DNA of 64,000 nt from Ptiloglossa arizonensis. Lineage: Eukaryota; Arthropoda; Insecta; Hymenoptera; Colletidae. The position numbers and the translations under genes were made by a program. The notes under the pieces were generated by a model. It was given only the letters and a program-made list of their open reading frames with translations. It made no database searches and was not told the DNA's origin. The stretch covers positions 1 to 64,000 of the forward strand of contig NW_027478710.1 in the NCBI RefSeq assembly GCF_051014685.1, read 5' to 3'. Every line of letters starts with the position of its first letter. Position 1 is the stretch's first letter. This document shows, in pieces, positions 36,960 to 49,164 of this stretch.

Positions 36960-39435
36960 TCAAAATTTTCGCAAGTCTGATTCCCGAAACCAATAACTAC
37001 GAAGGCCTAGGGGAAAAATACACACACCATTGTAATCGGGCGAGTTTCTACTTTCAGATGCAACAGGAATTTCTCGAGTTCTCAATCCGTTCGCGAGATA
37101 TGGGAGTTTGAAGTTATGGAACGGTTGAGAATCCATCAAAATTTTCGCAAGTCTGATTCCCGAAACCAATAACTACTATGGCCTAGGGGAAAAGTACACA
37201 CACCATTGGAATCGGGCGAGTTTCTACTTTCAGATGCAACCGGAATTTCTCGAGTTCGTCAGTCCGTTCGCGAGATATGGGAGTTTGAAGTTAAGGAATG
37301 GTTGAGAAACCATCAAAATATTCGCAACTCTGATTCCCGAAACCAATAACTACAAAGGCCTAGGGGAAAAGTGCACGTACCGTTGAAATCGGTCGAGTTT
37401 CTGCTTTCACATGCAATAGGAATTTCTCGTGTTCTTCAATCCGTTCGCGAGATATGGGAGTTAGAAGTTGAGGAATGGTTGAGCAACCACCAAAATTATC
37501 GCAAGTCTGATACTCGGAACCAATAACTACTATGGCCTAGGGGAAAAGTACACACACCGTTGTAATCGGGCAAGTTTCTACTTTCAGATGCAACAGGAAT
37601 TTCTCGAGTTCGTCAATCCGTTCGCGAGATATGGGAGTTTGAAGATAAGGAATGGTTGAGCAACCATCAAAATTTTCGCAAGTCTGATTCCCGAAACCAA
37701 TAACTACGAAGGCCTAGGGGAAAAGTACACGTACCGTTGAAATCGGGCGAGTTTCTGCTTTCACATGCAATAAGAATTTCTCGTGTTCGTCAATCCATTC
37801 GCGAGATATGGGAGTTTGAAGTTAAGGAATGGTTGAGAAACCATCAAAATTTTCGCAAGTCTGATTCCCGAAACCAATAACTACTATGGCCTAGGGGAAA
37901 AGTACACACACCATTGTAATCGGGCGAGTTTCTGCTTTCAGATGCAACAAGAATTTCTCGAGTTCGTCAATTCGTTCGCGAGATATGGGAGTTTGAAGTT
38001 AAGGAATGGTTGAACAACCATCAAAATTTTCGCAAGTCTGATTCCCGAAACCAATAACTACGAAGGCCTAGGGGAAAAATACACATACCGTTGTAATCGG
38101 GCGAGTATCTACTTTCAGATGCAACAGGAATTTCTCGAGTTCGTCAATTCGTTCGCGAGATATGGGAGATTGAAATTAAGGAATGGTTGAGAAATCATCA
38201 AAATTTTCGCTGGTCTGATACTCGAGACCAATAACTGGAATGGCCTAGGGGAAAAGTACACACACCATTGTAATCGGGCGAGTTTCTACTTTCAGATGCA
38301 ACAGCAATTTCTCGATTTCTCAATCCGTTCGCGAGATATGGGAGTTTGAAGTTATGGAACGGTTGAGAATCCATCAAAATTTTCGCAAGTCTGATTCCCG
38401 AAACCAATAACTACTATGGCCTAGGGGAAAAGTACACACGCCATTGTAATCGGGCGAGTTTCTACTTTCAGATGCAACAGGAATTTCTCGAGTTCGTCAA
38501 ATCGTTCGCGAGATATGGGAGTTTGAAGTTAAGGAATGGTTGAGAAACCATCAAAATATTCGCAACTCTGATTCCCGAAACCAATAACTACAAAGGCCCA
38601 GGGGAAAAGTACACGTACCGTTGAAATCGGGCGAGTTTCTGCTTTCACATGCAATAGGAATTTCTCGTGTTCGTCAATCCGTTCGCGAGATATGGGAGTT
38701 TGAAGTTAAGGAACGTTTGAGAAACCATCAAAATTTTCGCAAGTCTGATACTCGAAACCAATAACTACTATGGCCTAGGGCAAAAATACACATTCCGTTG
38801 TAATCGGGCGAGTCTCTGCTTTCAGATGCAACAGGAACTTCTCGAATTCGTCAATCCGTTCGCGAGATATGGGAGTTTGAAGTTAAGGAATGGTTGAGAA
38901 ACCGTCAAAATTTTCGCAACTCTGATTCCCGAAACCAATAACTACTATGGCCTAGGGGAAAAGTACACATACCGTTTTAATCGGGCAAGTTTCTACTTTC
39001 AGATGCAACAGGAACTTCTCGAGTTCGTCAATCCGTTCGCGAGATATGGGAGTTTGAAGTTAAGGAATGGTTGAGAAACCATCAAAATTTTCGCAAGTCT
39101 GATTCCCGAAACCAATAACTACTATGGCCTAGGGGAAAAGTGCACACACCATTGCAATCGGGCGAGTTTCTGCTTTCAGATGCAACAAGAATTTCTCGAG
39201 TTCGTCAATTCGTTCGCGAGATATGGGAGTTTGAAGTTAAGGAATGGTTGAGCAACCAACAAAATTTTCGCAAGTCTGACTCCCGAAACCAATAACTACG
39301 AAGGCCTAGGGGAAAAATACACATACCGTTGTAATCGGGCGAGTTTCTACTTTCAGATGCAACAGGAATTTCTCGAGTTCCTCAATCCGTTCCCGAGATA
39401 TGGGAGTTTGAAATTAAGGAATGGTTGAGATATCA
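36960..39435 (+). repeat. HOR copy 12, 14-mer, duplicate of copy 10 (2476 bp)
   Basis: The m1 here is a hybrid: its left part is m7/m8-like (GCAAGTCTGATTCCCG, AAAAATACACACACC) and only its right part is m1. From about 37050 on it matches copy 10 at an offset of 3360 bp, including CAGTCCG, GAAGATAAGG, ACAGCAATTTC, CACACGCCATT and TTCCTCAATCC. Confidence 0.93.
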
Positions 39436-41381
39436 TCAAAATTTTCGCTGGTCTGATACTCGAAACCAATAACTGGAATGGCCTAGGGGAAAAGTACACA
39501 CACCATTGTAATCGGGCGAGTTTCTACTTTCAGATGCAACAGGAATTTCTCGAGTTCTCAATCCGTTCGCGAGATATGGGAGTTTGAAGTTATGGAACGG
39601 TTGAGAATCCATCAAAATTTTCGCAAGTCTGATTCCCGAAACCAATAACTACTATGGCCTAGGGGAAAAGTACACACACCATTGGAATCGGGCGAGTTTC
39701 TACTTTCAGATGCAACCGGAATTTCTCGAGTTCGTCAATCCGTTCGCGAGATATGGGAGTTTGAAGTTAAGGAATGGTTGAACAACCATCAAAATTTTCG
39801 CAAGTCTGATTCCCGAAACCAATAACTACGAAGGCCTAGGGGAAAAGTACACACACCATTGTAATCGGGCGAGTTTCTGCTTTCAGATGCAACAAGAATT
39901 TCTCGTGTTCGTCAATCCGTTCGCGAGATATGGGAGTTAGAAGTTGAGGAATGGTTGAGCAACCACCAAAATTATCGCAAGTCTGATTCCCGAAACCAAT
40001 AACTACGAAGGCCTAGGGGAAAAATACACACACCATTGTAATCGGGCGAGTTTCTACTTTCAGATGCAACAGGAATTTCTCGAGTTCGTCAAACCGTTCG
40101 CGAGATATGGGAGTTTGAAGTTAAGGAATGGTTGAGAAACCATCAAAATATTCGCAACTCTGATTCCCGAAACCAATAACTACAAAGGCCCAGGGGAAAA
40201 GTACACGTACCGTTGAAATCGGGCGAATTTCTGCTTTCACATGCAATAGGAATTTCTCGTGTTCGTCAATCCGTTCGCGAGATATGGGAGTTTGAAGTTA
40301 AGGAACGTTTGAGAAACCATCAAAATTTTCGCAAGTCTGATACTCGAAACCAATAACTACTATGGCCTAGGGCAAAAATACACATTCCGTTGTAATCGGG
40401 CGAGTCTCTGCTTTCAGATGCAACAGGAACTTCTCGAATTCGTCAATCCGTTCGCGAGATATGGGAGTTTGAAGTTAAGGAATGGTTGAGAAACCGTCAA
40501 AATTTTCGCAACTCTGATTCCCGAAACCAATAACTACGAAGGCCTAGTGGAAAAGTACAGGTACCGTTGAAATCGGGCGAGTTTCTGCTTTCACATGCAA
40601 TAAGAATTTCTCGTGTTCGTCAATCCATTCGCGAGATATGGGAGTTTGAATTTAAGGAATGGTTGAGAAACCATCAAAATTTTCGCAAGTCTGATTCCCG
40701 AAACCATTAACTACTATGGCCTAGGGGAAAAGTACACAAACCATTGTAATCGGGCGAGCTTCTGCTTTCAGATGCAACAAGAATTTCTCGAGTTCGTCAA
40801 TTCGTTCGCGAGATATGGGAGTTTGAAATTAAGAAATGGTTGAGCAACCATCAAAATTTCCGCAAGTCTGATTCCCGAAACCAATAACTACTATGGCCTA
40901 GGGGAAAAGTACACACACCATTGTAATCGGGCGAGTTTCTGCTTTCAGATGCAACAAAAATTTCTCGAGTTCGTCAATTCGTTCGCGAGATATGGGAGTT
41001 TGAAGTTAAGGAATGGTTGAACAACCATCAAAATTTTCGCAAGTCTGATTCCCGAAACGAATAACTACGAAGGCCTAGGGGAAAAATACACATACCGTTG
41101 TAATCGGGCGAGTTTCTACTTTCAGATGCAACAGGAATTTCTCGAGTTCGTCAATCCGTTCGCGAGATATGGGAGTTAGAAGTTGAGGAATGGTTTAGAA
41201 ACCATCAAAATTTTCGCAAGTCTGATTCCCGAAACCAATAACTACGAAGGCCTAGGGGAAAAATACACATACCGTTGTAATCGGGCGAGTTTCTACTTTC
41301 AGATGCAACAGGAATTTCTCGAGTTCGTCAATCCGTTCGCGAGATATGGGAGTTTGAAATTAAGGAATGGTTGAGATATCA
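39436..41381 (+). repeat. HOR copy 13, contracted to 11 monomers (1946 bp)
   Basis: m1, m2, mH with the same ATTATCGCAAG to GATTCCCG switch as at 36625, then an m8/m10 fusion near 40010, m11, m12, mX and the unusual monomers with AACCATTAAC and AATTTCCGCAAG also seen in copy 7, then an m15-like monomer. The last one has TTCGCGAGAT where m15 has CCCGAGAT. Confidence 0.9.
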
Positions 41382-44034
41382 TCAAAATTTTCGCTGGTCT
41401 GATACTCGAAACCAATAACTGGAATGGCCTAGGGGAAAAGTACACACACCATTGTAATCGGGCGAGTTTCTACTTTCAGATGCAACAGGAATTTCTCGAG
41501 TTCTCAATCCGTTCGCGAGATATGGGAGTTTGAAGTTATGGAACGGTTGAGAATCCATCAAAATTTTCGCAAGTCTGATTCCCGAAACCAATAACTACTA
41601 TGGCCTAGGGGAAAAGTACACATACCGTTGTAATCGGGCAAGTTTCTACTTTCAGATGCAACAGGAATTTCTCGAGTTCGTCAATCCGTTCGCGAGATAT
41701 GGGAGTTTGAAGTTAAGGAACGTTTGAGAAACCATCAAAATTTTCGCAAGTCTGATACTCGAAACCAATTACTACTATGGCCTAGGGGAAAAGTACACAC
41801 ACCATTGCAATCGGGCGAGTTTCTGCTTTCAGATGCAACAAGAATTTCTCGAGTTCGTCAATTCGTTCGCGAGATATGGGAGTTTGAAGTTAAGGAATGG
41901 TTGAGCAACCATCAAAATTTTCGCAAGTCTGATTCCCGAAACCAATAACTACGAAGGCCTAGGGGAAAAGTACACGTACCGTTGAAATCGGGCGAGTTTC
42001 TGCTTTCACATGCAATAAGAATTTCTCGTGTTCGTCAATCCATTCGCGAGATATGGGAGTTTGAAGTTAAGGAATGGTTGAGAAACCATCAAAATTTTCG
42101 CAAGTCTGATTCCCGAAACCAATAACTACTATGGCCTAGGGGAAAAGTACACACACCATTGTAATCGGGCGAGTTTCTGCTTTCAGATGCAACAAGAATT
42201 TCTCGAGTTCGTCAATTCGTTCGCGAGATATGGGAGTTTGAAGTTAAGGAATGGTTGAACAACCATCAAAATTTTCGCAAGTCTGATTCCCGAAACCAAT
42301 AACTACGAAGGCCTAGGGGAAAAATACACATAACGTTGTAATCGGGCGAGTATCTACTTTCAGATGCAACAGGAATTTCTCGAGTTCGTCAATTCGTTCG
42401 CGAGATATGGGAGATTGAAATTAAGGAATGGTTGAGAAATCATCAAAATTTTCGCTGGTCTGATACTCGAGACCAATAACTGGAATGGCCTAGGGGAAAA
42501 GTACACACACCATTGTAATCGGGCGAGTTTCTACTTTCAGATGCAACAGGAATTTCTGGATTTCTCAATCCGTTCGCGAGATATGGGAGTTTGAAGTTAT
42601 GGAACGGTTGAGAATCCATCAAAATTTTCGCAAGTCTGATTCCCGAAACCAATAACTACTATGGCCTAGGGGAAAAGTACACACACCATTGTAATCGGGC
42701 GAGTTTCTACTTTCAGATGCAACAGGAATTTCTCGAGTTCGTCAAACCGTTCGCGAGATATGGGAGTTTGAAGTTAAGGAATGGTTGAGAAACCATCAAA
42801 ATATTCGCAACTCTGATTCCCGAAACCAATAACTACAAAGACCCAGGGGAAAAGTACACGTACCGTTGAAATCGGGCGAATTTCTGCTTTCACATGCAAT
42901 AGGAATTTCTCGTGTTCGTCAATCCGTTCGCGAGATATGGGAGTTTGAAGTTAAGGAACGTTTGAGAAACCATCAAAATTTTCGCAAGTGTGATACTCGA
43001 AACCAATAACTACTATGGCCTAGGGCAAAAATACACATTCCGTTGTAATCGGGCGAGTCTCTGCTTTCAGATGCAACAGGAACTTCTCGAATTCGTCAAT
43101 CCGTTCGCGAGGTATGGGAGTTTGAAGTTAAGGAATGGTTGAGAAACCGTCAAAATTTTCGCAACTCTGATTCCCGAAACCAATAACTACGAAGGCCTAG
43201 TGGAAAAGTACAGGTACCGTTGAAATCGGGCGAGTTTCTGCTTTCACATGCAATAAGAATTTCTCGAGTTCGTCAATCCGTTCGCGAGATATGTAAGTGT
43301 GAAGTTAAGGAATGGTTGAGAAACCATCAAAATTTTCGCAAGTCTGATACTCGAAACCAATAACTACTATGGCCTAGGGCAAAAATACACATTCCGTTGT
43401 AATCGGGCGAGTCTCTGTTTTCAGATGCAACAGGAACTTCTCGAATTCGTCAATCCGTTCGCGAGATATGGGAGTTTGAAGTTAAGGAATGGTTGAGAAA
43501 CCGTCAAAATTTTCGCAACTCTGATTCCCGAAACCAATAACTACTATGGCCTAGGGGAAAAGTACACATACCGTTGTAATCGGGCAAGTTTCTACTTTCA
43601 GATGCAACAGGAACTTCTCGAGTTCGTCAATCCGTTCGCGAGATATGGGAGTTTGAAGTTAAGGAATGGTTGAGAAACCATCAAAATTTTCGCAAGTCTG
43701 ATTCCCGAAACCAATAACTACTATGGCCTAGGGGAAAAGTACACACACCATTGCAATCGGGCGAGTTTCTGCTTTCAGATGCAACAAGAATTTCTCGATT
43801 TCGTCAATTCGTTCGCGAGATATGGGAGTTTGAAGTTAAGGAATGGTTGAGCAACCAACAAAATTTTCGCAAGTCTGATTCCCGAAACCAATAACTACGA
43901 AGGCCTAGGGGAAAAATACACATACCGTTGTAATCGGGCGAGTTTCTACTTTCAGATGCAACAGGAATTTCTCGAGTTCGTCAATCCGTTCCCGAGATAT
44001 GGGAGTTTGAAATTAAGGAATGGTTGAGATATCA
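41382..44034 (+). repeat. HOR copy 14, rearranged 15-mer (2653 bp), type II
   Basis: Length is canonical but the split is 6 plus 9. m1, an m4-like monomer near 41610, m5 (with AACCAATTACTAC before its landmark), m6, m7, m8, then m9 at 42443, m10, m11, m12, mX, m12, m13, m14, m15. Private marks are ATAACGTTG in m8, CTGGATTTCTC in m9, AAAGACCCAGG in m11, GTGTGATACTCG before m12 and CTGTTTTCAG in the second m12. Confidence 0.93.
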
Positions 44035-46687
44035 TCAAAATTTTCGCTGGTCTGATTCTCGAAACCAATAACTGGAATGGCCTAGGGGAAAAGTACACAC
44101 ACCATTGTAATCGGGCGAGTTTCTACTTTCAGATGCAACAGGAATTTCTCGAGTTCTCAATCCGTTCGCGAGATATGGGAGTTTGAAGTTATGGAACGGT
44201 TGAGAATCCATCAAAATTTTCGCAAGTCTGATTCCCGAAACCAATAACTACTATGGCCTAGGGGAAAAGTACACATACCGTTGTAATCGGGCAAGTTTCT
44301 ACTTTCAGATGCAACAGGAATTTCTCGAGTTCGTCAATCCGTTCGCGAGATATGGGTGTTTGAAGTTAAGGAACGTTTGAGAAACCATCAAAATTTTCGC
44401 AAGTCTGATACTCGAAACCAATTACTACTATGGCCTAGGGGAAAAGTACACACACCATTGCAATCGGGCGAGTTTCTGCTTTCAGATGCAACAAGAATTT
44501 CTCGAGTTCGTCAATTCGTTCGCGAGATATGGGAGTTTGAAGTTAAGGAATGGTTGAGCAACCATCAAAATTTTCGCAAGTCTGATTCCCGAAACCAATA
44601 ACTACGAAGGCCTAGGGGAAAAGTACACGTACCGCTGAAATCGGGCGAGTTTCTGCTTTCACATGCAATAAGAATTTCTCGTGTTCGTCAATCCATTCGC
44701 GAGATATGGGAGTTTGAAGTTAAGGAATGGTTGAGAAACCATCAAAATTTTCGCAAGTCTGATTCCCGAAACCAATAACTACTATGGCCTAGGGGAAAAG
44801 TACACACACCATTGTAATCGGGCGAGATTCTGCTTTCAGATGCAACAAGAATTTCTCGAGTTCGTCAATTCGTTCGCGAGATATGGGAGTTTGAAGTTAA
44901 GGAATGGTTGAACAACCATCAAAATTTTCGCAAGTCTGATTCCCGAAACCAATAACTACGAAGGCCTAGGGGAAAAATACACATAACGTTGTAATCGGGC
45001 GAGTATCTACTTTCAGATGCAACAGGAATTTCTCGAGTTCGTCAATTCGTTCGCGAGATATGGGAGATTGAAATTAAGGAATGGTTGAGAAATCATCAAA
45101 ATTTTCGCTGGTCTGATACTCGAGACCAATAACTGGAATGGCCTAGGGGAAAAGTACACACACCATTGTAATCGGGCGAGTTTCTACTTTCAGATGCAAC
45201 AGGAATTTCTGGATTTCTCAATCCGTTCGCGAGATATGGGAGTTTGAAGTTATGGAACGGTTGAGAATCCATCAAAATTTTCGCAAGTCTGATTCCCGAA
45301 ACCAATAACTACTATGGCCTAGGGGAAAAGTACACACACCATTGTAATCGGGCGAGTTTCTACTTTCAGATGCAACAGGAATTTCTCGAGTTCGTCAAAC
45401 CGTTCGCGAGATATGGGAGTTTGAAGTTAAGGAATGGTTGAGAAACCATCAAAATATTCGCAACTCTGATTCCCGAAACCAATAACTACAAAGACCCAGG
45501 GGAAAAGTACACGTACCGTTGAAATCGGGCGAATTTCTGCTTTCACATGCAATAGGAATTTCTCGTGTTCGTCAATCCGTTCGCGAGATATGGGAGTTTG
45601 AAGTTAAGGAACGTTTGAGAAACCATCAAAATTTTCGCAAGTGTGATACTCGAAACCAATAACTACTATGGCCTAGGGCAAAAATACACATTCCGTTGTA
45701 ATCGGGCGAGTCTCTGCTTTCAGATGCAACAGGAACTTCTCGAATTCGTCAATCCGTTCGCGAGGTATGGGAGTTTGAAGTTAAGGAATGGTTGAGAAAC
45801 CGTCAAAATTTTCGCAACTCTGATTCCCGAAACCAATAACTACGAAGGCCTAGTGGAAAAGTACAGGTACCGTTGAAATCGGGCGAGTTTCTGCTTTCAC
45901 ATGCAATAAGAATTTCTCGAGTTCGTCAATCCGTTCGCGAGATATGTAAGTGTGAAGTTAAGGAATGGTTGAGAAATCATCAAAATTTTCGCAAGTCTGA
46001 TACTCGAAACCAATAACTACTATGGCCTAGGGCAAAAATACACATTCCGTTGTAATCGGGCGAGTCTCTGTTTTCAGATGCAACAGGAACTTCTCGAATT
46101 CGTCAATCCGTTCGCGAGATATGGGAGTTTGAAGTTAAGGAATGGTTGAGAAACCGTCAAAATTTTCGCAACTCTGATTCCCGAAACCAATAACTACTAT
46201 GGCCTAGGGGAAAAGTACACATACCGTTGTAATCGGGCAAGTTTCTACTTTCAGATGCAACAGGAACTTCTCGAGTTCGTCAATCCGTTCGCGAGATATG
46301 GGAGTTTGAAGTTAAGGAATGGTTGAGAAACCATCAAAATTTTCGCAAGTCTGATTCCCGAAACCAATAACTACTATGGCCTAGGGGAAAAGTACACACA
46401 CCATTGCAATCGGGCGAGTTTCTGCTTTCAGATGCAACAAGAATTTCTCGATTTCGTCAATTCGTTCGCGAGATATGGGAGTTTGAAGTTAAGGAATGGT
46501 TGAGCAACCAACAAAATTTTCGCAAGTCTGATTCCCGAAACCAATAACTACGAAGGCCTAGGGGAAAAATACACATACCGTTGTAATCGGGCGAGTTTCT
46601 ACTTTCAGATGCAACAGGAATTTCTCGAGTTCGTCAATCCGTTCCCGAGATATGGGAGTTTGAAATTAAGGAATGGTTGAGATATCA
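44035..46687 (+). repeat. HOR copy 15, type II, tandem duplicate of copy 14 (2653 bp)
   Basis: Same monomer order as copy 14 at an offset of 2653 bp, with nearly all its private marks. New changes appear here, such as GATTCTCGAAACC in m1, ATGGGTGTTTG after m1 and GTACCGCTGAAATC in m6. These are shared with copy 16, so they arose before the 44-49 kb duplication. Confidence 0.94.
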
Positions 46688-49164
46688 TCAAAATTTTCGC
46701 TGGTCTGATTCTCGAAACCAATAACTGGAATGGCCTAGGGGAAAAGTACACACACCATTGTAATCGGGCGAGTTTCTACTTTCAGATGCAACAGGAATTT
46801 CTCGAGTTCTCAATCCGTTCGCGAGATATGGGAGTTTGAAGTTATGGAACGGTTGAGAATCCATCAAAATTTTCGCAAGTCTGATTCCCGAAACCAATAA
46901 CTACTATGGCCTAGGGGAAAAGTACACATACCGTTGTAATCGGGCAAGTTTCTACTTTCAGATGCAACAGGAATTTCTCGAGTTCGTCAATCCGTTCGCG
47001 AGATATGGGTGTTTGAAGTTAAGGAACGTTTGAGAAACCATCAAAATTTTCGCAAGTCTGATACTCGAAACCAATTACTACTATGGCCTAGGGGAAAAGT
47101 ACACACACCATTGCAATCGGGCGAGTTTCTGCTTTCAGATGCAACAAGAATTTCTCGAGTTCGTCAATTCGTTCGCGAGATATGGGAGTTTGAAGTTAAG
47201 GAATGGTTGAGCAACCATCAAAATTTTCGCAAGTCTGATTCCCGAAACCAATAACTACGAAGGCCTAGGGGAAAAGTACACGTACCGCTGAAATCGGGCG
47301 AGTTTCTGCTTTCACATGCAATAAGAATTTCTCGTGTTCGTCAATCCATTCGCGAGATATGGGAGTTTGAAGTTAAGGAATGGTTGAGAAACCATCAAAA
47401 TTTTCGCAAGTCTGATTCCCGAAACCAATAACTACTATGGCCTAGGGGAAAAGTACACACACCATTGTAATCGGGCGAGTTTCTGCTTTCAGATGCAACA
47501 AGAATTTCTCGAGTTCGTCAATTCGTTCGCGAGATATGGGAGTTTGAAGTTAAGGAATGGTTGAACAACCATCAAAATTTTCGCAAGTCTGATTCCCGAA
47601 ACCAATAACTACGAAGGCCTAGGGGAAAAATACACATAACGTTGTAATCGGGCGAGTATCTACTTTCAGATGCAACAGGAATTTCTCGAGTTCGTCAATT
47701 CGTTCGCGAGATATGGGAGATTGAAATTAAGGAATGGTTGAGAAATCATCAAAATTTTCGCTGGTCTGATACTCGAGACCAATAACTGGAATGGCCTAGG
47801 GGAAAAGTACACACACCATTGTAATCGGGCGAGTTTCGACTTTCAGATGCAACAGGAATTTCTCGAGTTCGTCAAACCGTTCGCGAGATATGGGAGTTTG
47901 AAGTTAAGGAATGGTTGAGAAACCATCAAAATATTCGCAACTCTGATTCCCGAAACCAATAACTACAAAGGCCCAGGGGAAAAGTACACGTACCGTTGAA
48001 ATCGGGCGAACTTCTGCTTTCACATGCAATAGGAATTTCTCGTGTTCGTCAATCCGTTCGCGAGATATGGGAGTTTGAAGTTAAGGAACGTTTGAGAAAC
48101 CATCAAAATTTTCGCAAGTCTGATACTCGAAACCAATAACTACTATGGCCTAGGGCAAAAATACACATTCCGTTGTAATCGGGCGAGTCTCTGCTTTCAG
48201 ATGCAACAGGAACTTCTCGAATTCGTCAATCCGTTCGCGAGGTATGGGAGTTTGAAGTTAAGGAATGGTTGAGAAACCGTCAAAATTTTCGCAACTCTGA
48301 TTCCCGAAACCAATAACTACGAAGGCCTAGTGGAAAAGTACAGGTACCGTTGAAATCGGGCGAGTTTCTGCTTTCACATGCAATAAGAATTTCTCGAGTT
48401 CGTCAATCCGTTCGCGAGATATGTAAGTGTGAAGTTAAGGAATGGTTGAGAAACCATCAAAATTTTCGCAAGTCTGATACTCGAAACCAATAACTACTAT
48501 GGCCTAGGGCAAAAATACACATTCCGTTGTAATCGGGCGAGTCTCTGTTTTCAGATGCAACAGGAACTTCTCGAATTCGTCAATCCGTTCGCGAGATATG
48601 GGAGTTTGAAGTTAAGGAATGGTTGAGAAACCGTCAAAATTTTCGCAACTCTGATTCCCGAAACCAATAACTACTATGGCCTAGGGGAAAAGTACACATA
48701 CCGTTGTAATCGGGCAAGTTTCTACTTTCAGATGCAACAGGAACTTCTCGAGTTCGTCAATCCGTTCGCGAGATATGGGAGTTTGAAGTTAAGGAATGGT
48801 TGAGAAACCATCAAAATTTTCGCAAGTCTGATTCCCGAAACCAATAACTACTATGGCCTAGGGGAAAAGTACACACACCATTGCAATCGGGCGAGTTTCT
48901 GCTTTCAGATGCAACAAGAATTTCTCGAGTTCGTCAATTCGTTCGCGAGATATGGGAGTTTGAAGTTAAGGAATGGTTGAGCAACCAACAAAATTTTCGC
49001 AAGTCTGATTCCCGAAACCAATAACTACGAAGGCCTAGGGGAAAAATACACATACCGTTGTAATCGGGCGAGTTTCTACTTTCAGATGCAACAGGAATTT
49101 CTCGAGTTCGTCAATCCGTTCCCGAGATATGGGAGTTTGAAATTAAGGAATGGTTGAGATATCA
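46688..49164 (+). repeat. HOR copy 16, type II with m9/m10 fused (2477 bp)
   Basis: As copy 15, including GTACCGCTGAAATC near 47284, but one 176-bp monomer shorter. Near 47840-47880 the m9 start (ACTCGAGACC) joins the m10 end (GAGTTCGTCAAACCG), with a private TTTCGAC. Loss of exactly one 1-bp-deletion monomer explains the 176-bp difference from 2653. Confidence 0.93.

Larger units (their letters stand above)
33680..39990 (+). repeat. 3360-bp tandem segmental duplication (19 monomers)
   Basis: About 33680-36640 matches about 37040-40000 at an offset of 19 x 177 minus 3. At least five private marks are shared: CAGTCCG, GAAGATAAGG, ACAGCAATTTC, CACACGCCATT and TTCCTCAATCC. Differences are few, for example TTTGTAC near 33862 and GTTCTTCAATCC near 37433 in one copy each. 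Confidence 0.93.
41382..49164 (+). repeat. Three tandem copies of a 2653-bp type II HOR
   Basis: m1 anchors at 41382, 44035, 46688 and 49165 are spaced 2653, 2653 and 2477 bp. The AAAGACCCAGG and GTGTGATACTCG marks are in the first two copies, while CTGTTTTCAG and ATAACGTTG are in all three. This is the most regular stretch of the window. Confidence 0.93.

Noticed and set aside
12230..39990. Duplications being assembly errors
   Set aside because: Cannot be excluded from sequence alone, but copies differ by some private substitutions and have distinct junctions, which fits real duplication better than a simple repeated contig. Read depth and spanning long reads would decide.
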